Below are positions 9,893 to 22,289 of a DNA stretch of 64,000 nucleotides, piece after piece. How positions within the stretch are numbered: position 1 is the first letter of the stretch; the number at the start of each line of letters is the position of its first letter. Origin of the DNA: a virus; IMG/VR virus record IMGVR_UViG_3300031521_000011, positions 104,245 to 168,244 of that record. One strand, given 5' to 3'. The notes below the pieces were generated by a model that had not been told where the DNA came from, did not search any database, and worked only from the letters and a program-made list of their open reading frames with translations. A program made the translations under genes and the position numbers.

Positions 9893-10735
9893 ATGCACTA
9901 CAAAGAATATGAGATCGAAAAATTGGCATTGGCCAAAAAAAAATACGACACAGATAAGGAAAAGGATCTAATAAAGAGATACAAGGATACTAAGGATCCT
10001 TTTCTTTTTACTAAAATTCTCTATGAATTCAAGCCTGTAATAGACACGGCCATTCGCAAGTCTGGAAATCAGGATGTTGGGGATTCTGCTGCAGTTAGAG
10101 GCCGGGCATATGAGGCCGTGAAGAGCGCGGTTGAGAGTTATAATCCCAATATGAACCGCAAGCCAAGCAGTCACATTCATGATACGATCTACTATGCCCT
10201 TAAGAAGGCTGGATATCGTGCACAGAACGAAGCTCGTATGGGCGAGCAGGACACAATTGACAGTGGGTATATAAACATCGCAGAAAATGTTCTGAAAAGA
10301 GAACACACTCCGATCAATACTGTCTCAATTTTAAATGAAGTCACGAAAATGAAGGGCAGCAAGGGCTTAAAGAAGATTACCACAGACCAGATCGAGAGAG
10401 TAAAGGGCATGCAGCGCCGCAGCCTATCTGGGGGAAGAATTGTCTCTGGAGAAGGAGAAGATATTCGGCTTGAGGATATTTTCAACACCGGTGGAACACG
10501 CACTACGGATATCGTCGAGGATGAATACGACAAGGACATTGTGCAGGGATTCCTTGCCAGACTCTCTCCTACAGAACGCGGTGTTGTCAAAGATAGACAT
10601 GGCCTTGGGCCAAATACTCAGCCTGAGATGTCATGGAACTATGTTGCGCTGAATAATAATCTGTCAAGTTCCTACATGGCGAAGAGGGTCTATGCAGATG
10701 CAATTCGCAAACTTAAAGATATGAGGCGTACATAA
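9893..10735 (+). CDS. Sigma-70-family-like factor
   Basis: 280 residues, ATG after TAAGGAGG. Region-2-like helices occupy ~35-110 (KPVIDTAIRKSG, YEAVKSAVESYNPN, HDTIYYALKKAGYR), a spacer follows, and residues ~220-278 look like region 4 with a helix-turn-helix (LSPTERGVVKDRHGLG, then SWNYVALNNNLSSSYMAKRV). Family knowledge: such proteins direct host RNA polymerase to phage promoters, often late ones. It is embedded between two baseplate genes with 12-base and 0-base spacing. It could be a transcription factor, or a structural protein that has kept this fold; the first is more likely. Confidence 0.65.
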   Translation: MHYKEYEIEKLALAKKKYDTDKEKDLIKRYKDTKDPFLFTKILYEFKPVIDTAIRKSGNQDVGDSAAVRGRAYEAVKSAVESYNPNMNRKPSSHIHDTIYYALKKAGYRAQNEARMGEQDTIDSGYINIAENVLKREHTPINTVSILNEVTKMKGSKGLKKITTDQIERVKGMQRRSLSGGRIVSGEGEDIRLEDIFNTGGTRTTDIVEDEYDKDIVQGFLARLSPTERGVVKDRHGLGPNTQPEMSWNYVALNNNLSSSYMAKRVYADAIRKLKDMRRT

Positions 10736-11518
10736 ATGAGTTATCCAGGTTTGGAGGCCGGGGAAGTAGCCCCAAATTCTGTCGTTTTTAATATTGCAAG
10801 CACGCTGAATAATCAGAATATTCAGTCGGCTTTGTCTTTACTAAATACATGGAATCCTTCAGACATGGCAAAGCAGAGAGCCGTATTGGCAAGCTACATT
10901 GCATCAATTGATACTGAGCTCCAGGGTAAAAAGGAAATCTTACTGCGAATGATATATGTACAACATTTGGAGAAAGATTCGTTTGGGACAGTTAATCAGT
11001 GGGTGCCGGCTATCTTGCCGCAACTCCAGCAGCAATTTGCCAAAGTAGCATCAAATGCTGAGGAGCAGAGATTGCAGCTCGTTCAGATGGGTATGAATAT
11101 ATCACCTGGAAAGACTCCAGATCAATCAGTGACCACATCTACACTCCAGGCGAGGGAAGTTCTAAATCGCTACACCTTTACTATGAATTACTACAAGGAA
11201 TTTTCTGTATTCATAACAGACTGCGCCAGTATTATGAAAGAGGTAAACACCCAACGGGAGTCAAATAGTGCGATTCTGTCCAAGATCAATAAATTAACAG
11301 CGTCCACAGCGCAAGCGATAAAAAATATTTTAGATAATCGCTCCAAAGTGGACAATAAATTAGCTATAATATCTATGTGCAATGCGATTATCTCAAGACT
11401 AAGTGTAGACGGCAAAACAACGCAGTGGCTATGTGAAAAAAGTTTGGATGAAGCGAAGGTGTGGCTCGATGGCGCAAACATTAAAGTTGATTCATTCCTG
11501 TCCCCATATGCAGGCTAA
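10736..11518 (+). CDS. Tail/baseplate structural protein, unknown
   Basis: 260 residues. The ATG abuts the stop codon of the sigma-like gene, so it is probably translated by coupling. Strongly helical and Gln-rich (residues ~90-110, LPQLQQQFAKVASNAEEQRLQ) with repeated amphipathic segments. No recognised domain. Its location within the baseplate operon is the only functional clue. Confidence 0.7.
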   Translation: MSYPGLEAGEVAPNSVVFNIASTLNNQNIQSALSLLNTWNPSDMAKQRAVLASYIASIDTELQGKKEILLRMIYVQHLEKDSFGTVNQWVPAILPQLQQQFAKVASNAEEQRLQLVQMGMNISPGKTPDQSVTTSTLQAREVLNRYTFTMNYYKEFSVFITDCASIMKEVNTQRESNSAILSKINKLTASTAQAIKNILDNRSKVDNKLAIISMCNAIISRLSVDGKTTQWLCEKSLDEAKVWLDGANIKVDSFLSPYAG

Positions 11519-12197
11519 GACTACAGATACATGGGTGGAGAAGCTTGTGACCAGGGGAAATTTGGAATATGACATAATTGACAGCAGGAGGGTTTCTAAA
11601 ATCCTCTTGGTATGTCAGAATCCAATACCCAGCACGATTCATATATATGAGAGCGGACCCGACTTTATGCTTTACACGCACAACAAGATACGCTGGATTG
11701 GAAATGATAAGCCGACGGAATCAAGCCAGTATAGTATCATATATATTGTTCAGGACGTTTCTAACCAGCAGTATAATATAGATAACTGTCCTGTATGTGG
11801 CGGCAATGGGTGGTATGCAGGGATCATAGATGAGGTTACTGGCAAGTTTGAAATTGTTTCAGGAATTGATAAACTGACTCAAGATGTAATTAAGTTTATC
11901 CTTACAGTCCAAAAGGGAAACTATGGAACAACGCTTAAGTCTATCATAGGAAAAAATATGTCTAATGAAAGTGCGCTGCGAGAGCAAATTACATCTACCA
12001 TCTCCATAATGGAGCAACAATACAAAGAGACTCAGGCAAGCGCCATCATGGAAGGCATGGAGGTTTCAGACAGCGAACTTCTTGATTATATTTATGTCTC
12101 GGAGCTGGAAATCGACAGTGAAGCGGCATCGGTGTATATAACAATACATGCATATAGCGTGTCTCGAGAGAGCGCAAAAGTAACGTTAAAGGTATGA
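11508..12197 (+). CDS. Baseplate wedge protein, gp25/XkdS-like
   Basis: 229 residues from ATG 11508, which overlaps the previous gene by 11 bases; an earlier in-frame ATG at 11433 would overlap 86 bases and gives unlikely residues. Residues ~85-90 hold a CPVCGGNGW knuckle. The last ~130 residues (TQDVIKFILTVQKGNYGT and onward, ending in two beta strands) follow the pattern of gp25/W-type wedge proteins. Directly upstream of baseplate J, the usual neighbour order. No clear ribosome site, suggesting translational coupling. Confidence 0.55.
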   Translation: MQAKTTDTWVEKLVTRGNLEYDIIDSRRVSKILLVCQNPIPSTIHIYESGPDFMLYTHNKIRWIGNDKPTESSQYSIIYIVQDVSNQQYNIDNCPVCGGNGWYAGIIDEVTGKFEIVSGIDKLTQDVIKFILTVQKGNYGTTLKSIIGKNMSNESALREQITSTISIMEQQYKETQASAIMEGMEVSDSELLDYIYVSELEIDSEAASVYITIHAYSVSRESAKVTLKV

Positions 12198-12208
12198 GGT
12201 GATAGATC

Positions 12209-13987
12209 ATGGCAGATGTTTCGTTGAGAATTACCGATGTCATTGAGATGATGGCAGGTTATATGAGAAGTAGGGTCAGGGCTGAGTATCCCGATATTGA
12301 TGTATCGGATGGCAGTCCATTCGACGATATCTTCATAGCTCCTATGAAAGAAATCTTTTCCCCATTTGTGACTATCGTTAATGAGATTGAAATTCGTAAC
12401 GATACTCCGAATGCTGCCGCATTGCCAAAGGCGATGCTTGATGAGCTTGGACAAGGAAGTTACTTTATGGTGCGCAGGGCCGGATCAAAGGCCACCGGTG
12501 AGGTAATATTTTCTTTCAAATCCATATCAGACACTCTCAACCTGATAATCCCAAAGGGGGTTATGCTCAGCACGAATGATGGATACTCCTATCAGGTATT
12601 TACTAGATTAGAGCTCTCACCGTTAGAGCTGTATGCGATGTATAACACCACAACCTTTATGTATGATATTCCCGTGCCAGTCGAAGCTCTCGATTTTGGC
12701 GAAGAATACAACGTAAATGCATACAGAGTTACCACCGTCGACACTGTATTTAGCACAAGTCTTGCTTATGTTAAAAACATATCTCCAATGACCGGAGGAG
12801 CTTCAGAGGAATCCAATGAAGAATATTGGGATAGAATCAAATCCTTTTATATCTCCAGGCAACTTGGTACGATCCCGGGGTATAAACAGTTCATTTTTGA
12901 AAACTTCCCAGAGATTGATGAGATATATGTATCCGGCCTCGGTGATAAGTATATGACCAGAGACACTATTGAATATACAGATGATGGCGTAAATAAGACC
13001 GTGACTGCTGGCGGTAAAATTGATATATATTTAAGGGGTGGTTCCTATAGCTCAGTAAAGAGTCAGGGCATAGCTAGAAACCTGAATCTACTGATTCAGG
13101 GAGCTATATATAGTACCATCGATATTACAGGAATTTCCGTATACAGGCTTGCTGATGGACCTGGACATCCAAAAGGGCGCACCGTAACTGAGTTCAGTCC
13201 GGGGACCGGACTTTCAACGCAGGCGCTTGTTGTTGTTGCAAGCACAGGCATATCTGTAGGAGATACTCTATGTGTTAGCTATTCCTATAGTCTTGATGGC
13301 GGCACTACCACGCTTACATCAACAGAAACATTTCCAATAAAGCTGTTAACGATACCGCTCTCTTGTCCTTTTGAGGATATTATATCGATTCGTAATCTGA
13401 CCCAGAATTACTACGTTGACATCTCCAACAATGCAAACTACAACATTACCACTATCAGTGATTTAGATTATGAGAATACTTCCAAGGAAGAAAAGACCAT
13501 CACGATAACTGATGCCGGCAGGCATAATGGGGATGTTATGGAGGTTGTCTATTCCTACAACCAGACAATAAACGTTCTAAATAACTTCTTCAACATAGAA
13601 GAGAATAGGATCGTAACAACAGACATTCTGCTCAAAGAAGCGCTTATTAAGTATATTAACATCTCCATGGTAATACACATGGGACCCGATTATACATATA
13701 CCTCTGACATTGCCACAAGCCTCAGAAACTCAGCAGAGCAATATTTTGGACAATTGACCATGGGGCAATCTGTACAAGAGCCTGACTTGATCAACGCACT
13801 ATATACCAATGAAAATGTTGGCGGAGCGATCGCCTACATCAACTTCCCATTGCAGGCTATGTATGTGGCAGTAGATCCTGATGCAGAGATTAGCTATAGT
13901 GCCAGGGTAGGCACATCACCAATAATCATTACGACTGAAGAAAGACAGTACGCACTGCTGAATAAAGTCGAAATTGAGGTTGTGTAA
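12209..13987 (+). CDS. Baseplate J-like protein
   Basis: 592 residues, ATG after TGAGGTGATAGATC. The N-terminus (YMRSRVRAEYPDIDVSDGSP, then IVNEIEIRNDTPNAAALPKA) and the central block GGASEESNEEYWDRIKSF with QLGTIPGYKQFIFENFPEI are typical of the baseplate J / gp6-type wedge family. This protein forms the ring that triggers sheath contraction, so the phage is contractile-tailed. Followed with a 1-base gap by the next baseplate gene. Confidence 0.88.
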   Translation: MADVSLRITDVIEMMAGYMRSRVRAEYPDIDVSDGSPFDDIFIAPMKEIFSPFVTIVNEIEIRNDTPNAAALPKAMLDELGQGSYFMVRRAGSKATGEVIFSFKSISDTLNLIIPKGVMLSTNDGYSYQVFTRLELSPLELYAMYNTTTFMYDIPVPVEALDFGEEYNVNAYRVTTVDTVFSTSLAYVKNISPMTGGASEESNEEYWDRIKSFYISRQLGTIPGYKQFIFENFPEIDEIYVSGLGDKYMTRDTIEYTDDGVNKTVTAGGKIDIYLRGGSYSSVKSQGIARNLNLLIQGAIYSTIDITGISVYRLADGPGHPKGRTVTEFSPGTGLSTQALVVVASTGISVGDTLCVSYSYSLDGGTTTLTSTETFPIKLLTIPLSCPFEDIISIRNLTQNYYVDISNNANYNITTISDLDYENTSKEEKTITITDAGRHNGDVMEVVYSYNQTINVLNNFFNIEENRIVTTDILLKEALIKYINISMVIHMGPDYTYTSDIATSLRNSAEQYFGQLTMGQSVQEPDLINALYTNENVGGAIAYINFPLQAMYVAVDPDAEISYSARVGTSPIIITTEERQYALLNKVEIEVV

Positions 13988-13988
13988 T

Positions 13989-15545
13989 ATGGACATAAAG
14001 GCGGTTTCAGATCAGTTATCCAATTTCTACAAAGACTATAGTGGAAATCCAGAAACCATGAATAGGTTTTTTGAGATATTCGCCGGAGCTGTAGATGTTG
14101 GATGCTCCTATATGAAGGGTATCAAGAGGAACAGTATACTGAGCACCATCGAGACATATCGCAAGGTGCCTTATTTCGCTATGAATATCTCTTCGATATC
14201 CTATTCTCTAACCAGCCTTTTAGCGAATCCATACACGGAAAAAGGTTTAGGATTAACTCGGTCTACATTATCCTCGAGGATTGAGCATTGGAATGCGACA
14301 GCAACAGTAGATCAAAAAGTAACGATATTAGATCAGGCATGGCTATACTGCACATTAAGGTTAGATCTTGAAGATGACGTTCAGGATGAGGGCCAGAAAA
14401 TATATGGATCTGACGGCGTAATTATTGATTTAAAGGTGGAAACCGTTGGTGGGATCGTTCTGCATCCTGAAAAGGACTATGTTCTCAGGGACCATAGATT
14501 CTATTTACTGAATGATATCGGAAAAATAGATGATGCTAAAGACATGATTGTACTTAAGGATATTTTGATTGACTACAATATTTCATATAATAGGCTTGGC
14601 CTGTTTCTCAATGCCCCGTATCAAAATATAATTTCAAAGCCTGAATACACAGCAATCAATAAGGTATTTTTGCAAGCTGCGCTGAAGGGTTCTACAATTA
14701 AAAATATCAAGGAAGCGATTGCTGCAGCGTTCGGTTGGAAATCCGCGCAGGTATACGACATGGAATCTAACCTTACTGCCGTGCAGCAGGCATACTGGAC
14801 ATCTGGGGCTTACAGTCCGTATCACTTCATTATCAGCATGCCGGTTGAGTATTATTCAGATAGCGCAAAAATTGCAATGCTGGACTTCTATCTGTCGGTA
14901 ATTACGCCGGCATATACAAAGCATGTCATCCAGTGGTCGGATTTGGCGTTTGAGACTATGGGCATTGCGGAAACTCAATCATTCAAGTTGACGCATCCGC
15001 CAGTCAATGATACTATGATACTTAGAGATGCAGTAGTTCCAAAAGCGTATGCTTTGGTGGAAAAAATAGAAACTGTAATATATCAGGAATTATCTGGATT
15101 TGACTCCAATGTCATTATCGGTGTTGATGGAGCCGTTCAGTCAGATCAAGATGAGCCGGTGCATGTCCTTCTTGAAGGGGAGACGACCGATCCGGGTCCT
15201 GGTATTATCGAAGCGGGAGAGTGGACAGATACGGTTGGGGTTAACCTAATCACTTTTCCTCAGATACCTCTCTTGGTTTCATGTACGGTAAATGGTACCA
15301 TCGCAAGCATAAAATTCAAGAATATATGTGTTGGAATTGCCTACTACCAAATCTTAAAAAATGGTATTGAGACAGGCAGAGTAACCCCAGATATCCCTGG
15401 ATCAGGTGAACAACTTGAGTATCAAGAGTCTCCAGGTCATGGAACATTCAGATATTCCATTAGGGCGGCGTGGATACCATTCCCAACAAGGCCTACCGAT
15501 GTACAATATTCGCTTGAGTGCCCAAAAACAACACTTACATTATAA
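13989..15545 (+). CDS. Baseplate/tail protein downstream of J (gpI-position)
   Basis: 518 residues from ATG 13989; a TTG at 13974 also reads in frame but itself forms part of the ribosome site TTGAGG. The N-terminal 300 residues are mixed helix and strand with hydrophobic cores; the last ~120 residues look like a beta-sandwich of the fibronectin type (GVAYYQILKNG region). Synteny with phage gpI-type proteins suggests it links baseplate to tail fibres. I do not recognise a specific family. Confidence 0.6.
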   Translation: MDIKAVSDQLSNFYKDYSGNPETMNRFFEIFAGAVDVGCSYMKGIKRNSILSTIETYRKVPYFAMNISSISYSLTSLLANPYTEKGLGLTRSTLSSRIEHWNATATVDQKVTILDQAWLYCTLRLDLEDDVQDEGQKIYGSDGVIIDLKVETVGGIVLHPEKDYVLRDHRFYLLNDIGKIDDAKDMIVLKDILIDYNISYNRLGLFLNAPYQNIISKPEYTAINKVFLQAALKGSTIKNIKEAIAAAFGWKSAQVYDMESNLTAVQQAYWTSGAYSPYHFIISMPVEYYSDSAKIAMLDFYLSVITPAYTKHVIQWSDLAFETMGIAETQSFKLTHPPVNDTMILRDAVVPKAYALVEKIETVIYQELSGFDSNVIIGVDGAVQSDQDEPVHVLLEGETTDPGPGIIEAGEWTDTVGVNLITFPQIPLLVSCTVNGTIASIKFKNICVGIAYYQILKNGIETGRVTPDIPGSGEQLEYQESPGHGTFRYSIRAAWIPFPTRPTDVQYSLECPKTTLTL

Positions 15546-15557
15546 GGAGAAAGATGT

Positions 15558-16064
15558 ATGAATACTTTTGAAGAAACATTCCCGATGAGGGGCAGCGTAT
15601 CAAAAATTCTAAGGGATAGAGACTGGAACGTTGTTGAGCAACATATTGAGCATAACGTTATTCTCAATATTGGAAAAAACTTTATCCTGAAAGTTTTGAC
15701 GGGAGAAATGGCTGGTAGGTTTATCGCAACGATGGAGGTCGGCACCGGCGGTGTTGATCCAGCTCATCCATTTGTTGCCCTTGAAGCAAACTCCACCAAT
15801 ATCGGATTAGCCATTCCAATAGCTGGCGGTAAAGGAGAAAAGTCCATCGATTCCTTTACCTATAATGGTACATCTCCGGAGCAATCAGTAACATTTCGCG
15901 CTGTGTTTCTCAGTTCCACTGTGGATGCAACCGTATCGGAAGTTATTTTGAAATTCAATTCTGCAGGCAGCACGCCAGCAGCGCGACATACATTCCCCTC
16001 CATGTACATGGAGGATATTTCAGGATATTCACTCGAGATTTCATGGACATTAACATTTGCATAA
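15558..16064 (+). CDS. Small tail-fibre-region structural protein
   Basis: 168 residues, ATG 15558 with AAGGAG 8 bases upstream. Beta-rich with a GKNFILKVLTGEMAG motif followed by a probable beta-sandwich, reminiscent of fibre-attachment or receptor-region proteins. It sits between the baseplate and the fibre genes. No family recognised. Confidence 0.65.
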   Translation: MNTFEETFPMRGSVSKILRDRDWNVVEQHIEHNVILNIGKNFILKVLTGEMAGRFIATMEVGTGGVDPAHPFVALEANSTNIGLAIPIAGGKGEKSIDSFTYNGTSPEQSVTFRAVFLSSTVDATVSEVILKFNSAGSTPAARHTFPSMYMEDISGYSLEISWTLTFA

Positions 16065-16088
16065 TGTATCTACAGGGAGGACTTGACG

Positions 16089-17513
16089 ATGTCAGCTATA
16101 ATTGATGTAAAATATAAGGCACAAATCACCAGCCTTACTTTCAACAGTAAGCTGGATGCGCTATACGGTGCATCCGGTATCGTGGAAGGTATGGCTGTTA
16201 CTCCCGATACTGGATTAAGAGTCGTAATTGGCGCCGGCCACTATATTATCGGTGGAGTTTCCTTATATGAAAATGGGACGATTAGTCCTGGAAACCCATT
16301 TCTTTTGGCGAGTTCACCGCCACTCGTTACGACGGTATATTACGTCATTGCTACTTATGACCATCTGCTCTCCACTGTAGAATATGCTATAACAACCAAT
16401 GCTGGCCTACTTGGCAATCCTAAAATAATCAAACTGGCTACTGTGACGTTGGCGCCCGGCGCTGCCTCTGTGACCAGCGGGAACATCGTCAAAGGATACG
16501 TCTTACTGAGAATTAAGGAACTGTCAGATCGCATGTACAATAAGCTGGATGCCATCGCTGCGAGTGATGACACATCAAGCGATACGGCGCTGACGAAATT
16601 GGTGTCCGATGCTCAGATGAAAAAATTGACCACCCTATCTCCGCATCCGGTATTCGCGGCATATTCCCAGGTAGATGATGGTACCGGTATCACGTTCTAT
16701 ACGGATATCAATGTAAATACGAACGGACATGTTATTGGCGGGCACCGGAAAACAATCACAAAGCTGGATATTACAAATCTAGGCATTCCAGGTAGTAATA
16801 CCACATATGCCGGATTTACTGACGACTCCACTAATGCTACCAGAAGCAAACTAGTCAGTGATCTTGAGATGAAGAATCTGGCTGACTTAATGAATGACGC
16901 GCTCACCTCAGTTCCGATAGCTTCAGCCAGCGACGTTGGCGGTGTGAAAATAGCTGCGCCTATGGCAATTGCCAATGGTATATTGAGCTTGGCCGGCTAT
17001 AGCTCAGCAACAAAGGTTGTAGATAGCGCCACTGGCCACAAGCATTTGCTGGCAGAGTCAGACATTACCAATCTGGTTAACGACCTATCGGCGAAAGCAA
17101 CAACCGCCTATGTTGACCAGAAGGTCGGTGAAATCTCCAGCGGCCTGGTATGGAAAGATCCAGTCACAAACTACGCCAACATTGCTACGACATACCCATC
17201 ACCTCAGGATGGATGGGTTGTTTCCGTAACAAGCACGGGTAACACCTATAGGTACAGCGGAACGACTTCGACATGGGTGTTATTTAACCTGGTAAGCATC
17301 CCACTTTCCTCCGCCACGGTAGATGGATTGATGGCGAAAGCACACTATACCGCGATGACCGAACTGATCAGTGGATTGAATTTGAACGCAGCCCGATTCC
17401 ATAAACACAGCTGGGATCAGCTTACATCGGTTCCAACGACATTTACACCGGCAGCCCATGGACATTCTGATCCTGACACGGCTGGCAGGTTGGTATATGC
17501 TGTTTATGCGTAA
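16089..17513 (+). CDS. Tail fibre protein
   Basis: 474 residues. ATG 16089 has GGGAGG 8 bases upstream; a TTG at 16083 is too close. Residues 1-130 share a layout with the next protein: xKYKxxI...GIVEGMAVTPDTGLRVVIGAGHYIIGG, a probable baseplate-attachment domain. Repeated segments of the type DDS(T/N)ATxxKLVSDxEMKxL (near 160-175 and 243-265) and a histidine-rich C-terminus (HKHSW, AAHGHSD) fit trimeric fibres with metal-binding His motifs. Probable receptor-binding fibre or its stalk. Confidence 0.75.
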   Translation: MSAIIDVKYKAQITSLTFNSKLDALYGASGIVEGMAVTPDTGLRVVIGAGHYIIGGVSLYENGTISPGNPFLLASSPPLVTTVYYVIATYDHLLSTVEYAITTNAGLLGNPKIIKLATVTLAPGAASVTSGNIVKGYVLLRIKELSDRMYNKLDAIAASDDTSSDTALTKLVSDAQMKKLTTLSPHPVFAAYSQVDDGTGITFYTDINVNTNGHVIGGHRKTITKLDITNLGIPGSNTTYAGFTDDSTNATRSKLVSDLEMKNLADLMNDALTSVPIASASDVGGVKIAAPMAIANGILSLAGYSSATKVVDSATGHKHLLAESDITNLVNDLSAKATTAYVDQKVGEISSGLVWKDPVTNYANIATTYPSPQDGWVVSVTSTGNTYRYSGTTSTWVLFNLVSIPLSSATVDGLMAKAHYTAMTELISGLNLNAARFHKHSWDQLTSVPTTFTPAAHGHSDPDTAGRLVYAVYA

Positions 17514-17531
17514 ATCTGGAGAGGTATAGGT

Positions 17532-20480
<2,949 letters not shown>

Positions 20481-20517
20481 TATATCGAATATCAAAGAAT
20501 TAAATGGGGAGGAAATA

Positions 20518-21099
20518 ATGAAATCTGAATGGGAACAAGCAACAGATTGGGAAAGGGAATGGCACGGAAACTGTGTCAACTCATACCAAGAGGAGACTAA
20601 ACAGATTGAATACGCAAAACGAATGGGTCTGGTTATCGAAGGTAGAGATGGAAGATACCCTATTATCGATTTCCATGACAAATCTGTTATCGACGTTGGA
20701 GGTGGACCATATTCATTGCTACTCAAGGGAATCAATCTGCATGGAACCGTGCTTGATCCTTGTAAATACCCTCAATGGGTATACCAAAGATATGCGGCGG
20801 CCGGAATCCATATCATCGAGATGAAGGCTGAGGACTACTGCAATCCACGCTATGACATTGGGCTTCTGTATAACTGTCTGCAGCATACAGAAAATCCAAA
20901 GAAGATCATTGAAAATATGAAAAAGATGTGCGACTTGATTTATATCCATGAATGGCTAGATACACCAATATCGGATGGCCACATACAGACAATCCGGGAA
21001 GCGGATCTTAATGAGTGGTTAGAAGGAATTGGAATGATTGGATATGAACGCTGGAGCGACACTGTTGTAACGCCGTACTACTACGGATTGTTTATATAG
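20518..21099 (+). CDS. Class I SAM-dependent methyltransferase
   Basis: 193 residues from ATG 20518 (GGGGAGG 6 bases before). Motif I VIDVGGGPYSLL near residues 59-70 is the SAM-binding Gly-rich loop; an acidic residue ends strand 2 (GTVLDPCKYP), and YDIGLLYNCLQHTENP corresponds to the post-motif strand. Known chemistry of the fold: methyl transfer from SAM. It sits between the fibre and a glycosyltransferase, so a role in modifying a surface glycan or fibre sugar is plausible, but the substrate cannot be read from sequence. Confidence 0.8.
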   Translation: MKSEWEQATDWEREWHGNCVNSYQEETKQIEYAKRMGLVIEGRDGRYPIIDFHDKSVIDVGGGPYSLLLKGINLHGTVLDPCKYPQWVYQRYAAAGIHIIEMKAEDYCNPRYDIGLLYNCLQHTENPKKIIENMKKMCDLIYIHEWLDTPISDGHIQTIREADLNEWLEGIGMIGYERWSDTVVTPYYYGLFI

Positions 21100-21117
21100 A
21101 AAGAAGGAGTAAGCAGA

Positions 21118-22233
21118 ATGGAGAAACCAACAATTCATGTTATAGGGATGCCGCATATTCAAACCTCAAAAGCATATTGCAGAGATGCTTATGGAATGAA
21201 GATACTTCATTTTTGCCAAATGATGCATAAAGAAGGATACAAAATCATGCTTTATGCCAGTGAGGATAATGAGACGCCTGCCGAATTATTCACATGCATC
21301 ACTAAAGCTCAGCAAGCCAAGCTGGGTTTTGAAGGCCCTGAAGACTATCTGAACATACAGTTCGATGTCACCAAGCCTATCTGGCAGATATTTCAGTCCA
21401 GAGTGACTTATTTTCTGAATAAAAATGTAAGTCCCGGAGACATCATTGGTACATTCTCTGGGCTTTGCGACAAATCCATTGCTGACGCCTTTCCGCAATG
21501 CTATTTTGTAGAACTCGGGATCGGGTATTCTGGCGTATTTTCTGGCTTCCGCATCTTTGAATCTTATGCCTGGATGCATACGATTTACGGAGCATCCACC
21601 GGAAACGCATCTGCAACAGACGGCAAATTCTACGATACTGTGATCCCGAATTATTTTAATCCCGATGATTTTCCATTTAAAAGCGAAAAGGAAGATTATT
21701 TCCTATTCGTCGGGAGAATGATCTATCGGAAAGGAATTGTCATCATCAACGACATGGCTAAGCGTATGCCAAATACTAAATTTATCTTTGCAGGACAAGG
21801 CGCCGTTCAGTATAAAAACAAAATAGGTTGTAGCGATGGAACTGTTCTTGAGGGGGATAACCTGGAGTATATCGGAACTATCAATATAGAGCAGCGTGGT
21901 AAGCTGATGAGCGGAGCAAAAGCTCTCATTGTGCCTACTATTTACATCGGACCTTTTGAGGGCGTTCATGCAGAGGCTATGTTTTGCGGAACGCCCGTAA
22001 TAACCACGAACTTTGGTTGCTTTACAGAGACGAATATCGATGGTGTTACTGGATACCGATGCTCTACGATCAAACAATTCGTTGAAGCTGCAAGCAAGGT
22101 ATCATCCCTCGATCCTATGAAGATACGGGCTCATGCCCTGTCAAAATTTTCTATGGATAGTGTTGCTCCTCAATATACGAAATATTTTGAGCAAATTCAG
22201 GGTTTAGCTAACGGCGGATTCTATGAAATGTAG
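21118..22233 (+). CDS. Family 4-type (GT-B) glycosyltransferase
   Basis: 371 residues. The C-terminal half has the GT1/GT4 nucleotide-sugar site: DYFLFVGRMIYRKG near 198-211, KFIFAGQG, LEYIGTINIEQRGKLMSGAK, and GPFEGVHAEAMFCGTPVITT with the E-x7-E-like retaining motif near 280-295. The N-terminal half is a plausible acceptor domain. Co-located with the fibres, methyltransferase and cysteine-rich protein, it may glycosylate a virion protein or alter host wall sugars. Confidence 0.85.
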   Translation: MEKPTIHVIGMPHIQTSKAYCRDAYGMKILHFCQMMHKEGYKIMLYASEDNETPAELFTCITKAQQAKLGFEGPEDYLNIQFDVTKPIWQIFQSRVTYFLNKNVSPGDIIGTFSGLCDKSIADAFPQCYFVELGIGYSGVFSGFRIFESYAWMHTIYGASTGNASATDGKFYDTVIPNYFNPDDFPFKSEKEDYFLFVGRMIYRKGIVIINDMAKRMPNTKFIFAGQGAVQYKNKIGCSDGTVLEGDNLEYIGTINIEQRGKLMSGAKALIVPTIYIGPFEGVHAEAMFCGTPVITTNFGCFTETNIDGVTGYRCSTIKQFVEAASKVSSLDPMKIRAHALSKFSMDSVAPQYTKYFEQIQGLANGGFYEM

Positions 22234-22289
22234 TTGAAAACTGGCGCACTGAAAGATTATTAGGTATACTTAGATTCGGGGTGATAATT

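Noticed and set aside
11433-11507. Upstream start for the gp25-like gene
   Set aside because: Would overlap the previous gene by 86 bases, lacks a ribosome site and encodes residues unlike the family.
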